The position numbers and the translations under genes are program-made. The notes under the pieces were generated by a model. That model did no database searches. It saw nothing but the letters and a program-made list of their open reading frames with translations, and had not been told where the DNA came from. From an uncultured Erysipelotrichaceae bacterium (GTDB taxonomy: Bacteria > Bacillota_I > Bacilli_A > RFN20 > CAG-826): DNA of 6,086 nt. The DNA lies in the NCBI GenBank assembly GCA_902793515.1, contig CADBDO010000070.1, positions 1 to 6,086 of the forward strand, given 5' to 3'. Below are positions 5,114-6,086 of this stretch, piece after piece. Positions within the stretch are counted from its first letter, which is position 1. The number at the start of each line of letters is the position of its first letter.

Positions 5114-6086
5114 ATGAAGATTATCTACGAAGGAAAAGAGATCGAGATCAAAGACGAGGCCAATGGCTTTGATTTGGCCAAGGAATTTGATGCCGAGAAC
5201 AAAAACGAAGATGTCGGCTATCTCGTTGATGAGAAGATCTACGACATGAGGATGGCTTTGCCAGAAGGCAAGGAAATCAAATTCATCAAGAAAGGCTCCA
5301 AAGAAGCCTTCGAGATGCTTAACCACAGCACCTCCCACCTTATGGCCCAGGCTCTTACCCATTTGTATCCAGGATGCAAATTCGGATATGGCCCTGCTAT
5401 CGATGAAGGCTATTACTACGACGTCGATTTCGGCGATGCGAAAATCACCGAAGAGGATTTCGCCAAGATCGAGGCCGAGATGAAGAAATGCGCCAAAGAG
5501 AACAACCCATACATCCGTAAAGACATCACCGCCGATGAGGCTCGTGTTGCCTTTAAGAACAACGAATACAAGCAAGAGCTCATCGATGAACACCAAGATG
5601 AGATGCTTACCACCTATCAAAACGGTGACTTCCTTGATTTCTGCAAGGGCCCACACATCCCATCAACCGGCATGATCAAGCACTTCAAGCTTCTTAGCGT
5701 CGCCGGCGCTTATTGGAGAGGCGACAGCAACAACAAACAGCTCACCCGTATCTACGGCACCTCCTGGTGGAGCGAAGAAGACCTCAAAGAGCATCTTGAG
5801 ATACTCGAGAAGAGAAAGGCCAACGACCACCGTAAACTCGGACGTGAGCTTGGCTTATTCATGATCACCGATTATGGTCCAGGATTCCCGTTCTTCCTTC
5901 CAAACGGCATGACCCTTAAGAACGCCCTCATGGATTACTGGAAGAAGCTCCATATCAAATATGGATATAAGTTCATCGAAACCCCAACCATGCTTTCGAG
6001 AGAGCTTTGGGAAAAGAGCGGACACTGGGCCCACTACCAAGAGAACATGTACACCCCCAAGATCGACGAAAAGGATTTCGCCATCA
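5114..6086 (+). CDS. thrS: Threonyl-tRNA synthetase, N-terminal half (partial)
   Basis: The first 324 residues of ThrRS (full length usually about 640), cut by the window edge. ThrRS activates threonine with ATP and charges tRNA-Thr. Visible in order: an N-terminal TGS-like domain (about 1-60), then the editing domain that clears mischarged Ser-tRNA-Thr, with HSTSH (His71, His75) and DFCKGPH (Cys177, His181). After that come the linker AGAYWRGDSNNKQLTRIYGT (197-216) and the start of the class II catalytic domain with LGRELGLFM and FPFFLPNGM (258-266), leading into motif 1 (GYKFIETPTM, 284-293). Motifs 2 and 3, the catalytic zinc site and the anticodon domain lie beyond the window. The ATG is well placed after AGAAAGG (5101-5107), six bases upstream. 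The upstream T-box with a Thr specifier independently supports the identity and implies induction by uncharged tRNA-Thr. Codon use is C-ending-rich like pfkA. Confidence 0.98.
   Translation, partial: MKIIYEGKEIEIKDEANGFDLAKEFDAENKNEDVGYLVDEKIYDMRMALPEGKEIKFIKKGSKEAFEMLNHSTSHLMAQALTHLYPGCKFGYGPAIDEGYYYDVDFGDAKITEEDFAKIEAEMKKCAKENNPYIRKDITADEARVAFKNNEYKQELIDEHQDEMLTTYQNGDFLDFCKGPHIPSTGMIKHFKLLSVAGAYWRGDSNNKQLTRIYGTSWWSEEDLKEHLEILEKRKANDHRKLGRELGLFMITDYGPGFPFFLPNGMTLKNALMDYWKKLHIKYGYKFIETPTMLSRELWEKSGHWAHYQENMYTPKIDEKDFAI

Noticed and set aside
5108..5656. 182-residue open frame on the minus strand opposite thrS
   Set aside because: It lies wholly antisense to a clear thrS coding region, has a low-complexity hydrophobic composition produced by reversed acidic codons, and no ribosome-binding site or promoter was noticed.

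Overview
The window looks like chromosomal DNA from a low- to moderate-GC Firmicute of the class Bacilli, possibly on the Erysipelotrichia/Mollicutes-related side. Three things support this: the DnaB/DnaD-type and DnaI helicase-loading genes found only in that group, a T-box leader in front of thrS, and a polA-mutM-coaE order like that of Bacillus. UGA is read as stop (mutM-coaE and dnaI both end in TGA) and UGG as Trp, so the mycoplasma genetic code does not apply. Exact taxonomy cannot be set from the sequence alone.

Layout. 1-60 is the last 19 codons of polA (DNA polymerase I). Two bases later starts one uninterrupted 461-codon frame that joins a complete MutM (8-oxoguanine/formamidopyrimidine DNA glycosylase, to about residue 270) to a complete CoaE (dephospho-CoA kinase, from about residue 275). 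This reading frame meets, tail to tail with a 19-bp overlap, a minus-strand operon of dnaB (DnaB/DnaD-family initiation protein) followed by dnaI (helicase-loader AAA+ ATPase). Each of the convergent units appears to carry its Rho-independent terminator inside the other's coding end. A 274-bp divergent intergenic region (3627-3900) holds two perfect DnaA boxes, near-matches, a candidate dnaB promoter and the pfkA promoter. pfkA (ATP-dependent 6-phosphofructokinase) follows on the plus strand and closes with a strong terminator. One base after that terminator's T tract begins a promoter driving a T-box leader and thrS (threonyl-tRNA synthetase), which runs off the right edge about half-way.

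How the parts work together. Most of the window is core replication and repair: PolA and MutM in base-excision repair and gap filling, DnaB and DnaI in loading the replicative helicase. CoaE finishes coenzyme A synthesis, PfkA commits sugar to glycolysis, and ThrS charges tRNA-Thr. Two control devices are visible: DnaA boxes overlapping the putative dnaB promoter, which would link DnaA level to helicase-loader supply, and a T-box RNA that senses uncharged tRNA-Thr, with an unusually short Stem I and an ACC specifier.

The most notable points are the MutM-CoaE fusion, the DnaA-box cluster in front of dnaB-dnaI, the minimal T-box Stem I, the reciprocal embedded terminators, and a DnaI whose zinc-ligand cluster seems to be gone. 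No mobile element, CRISPR array, tRNA or rRNA gene was seen.
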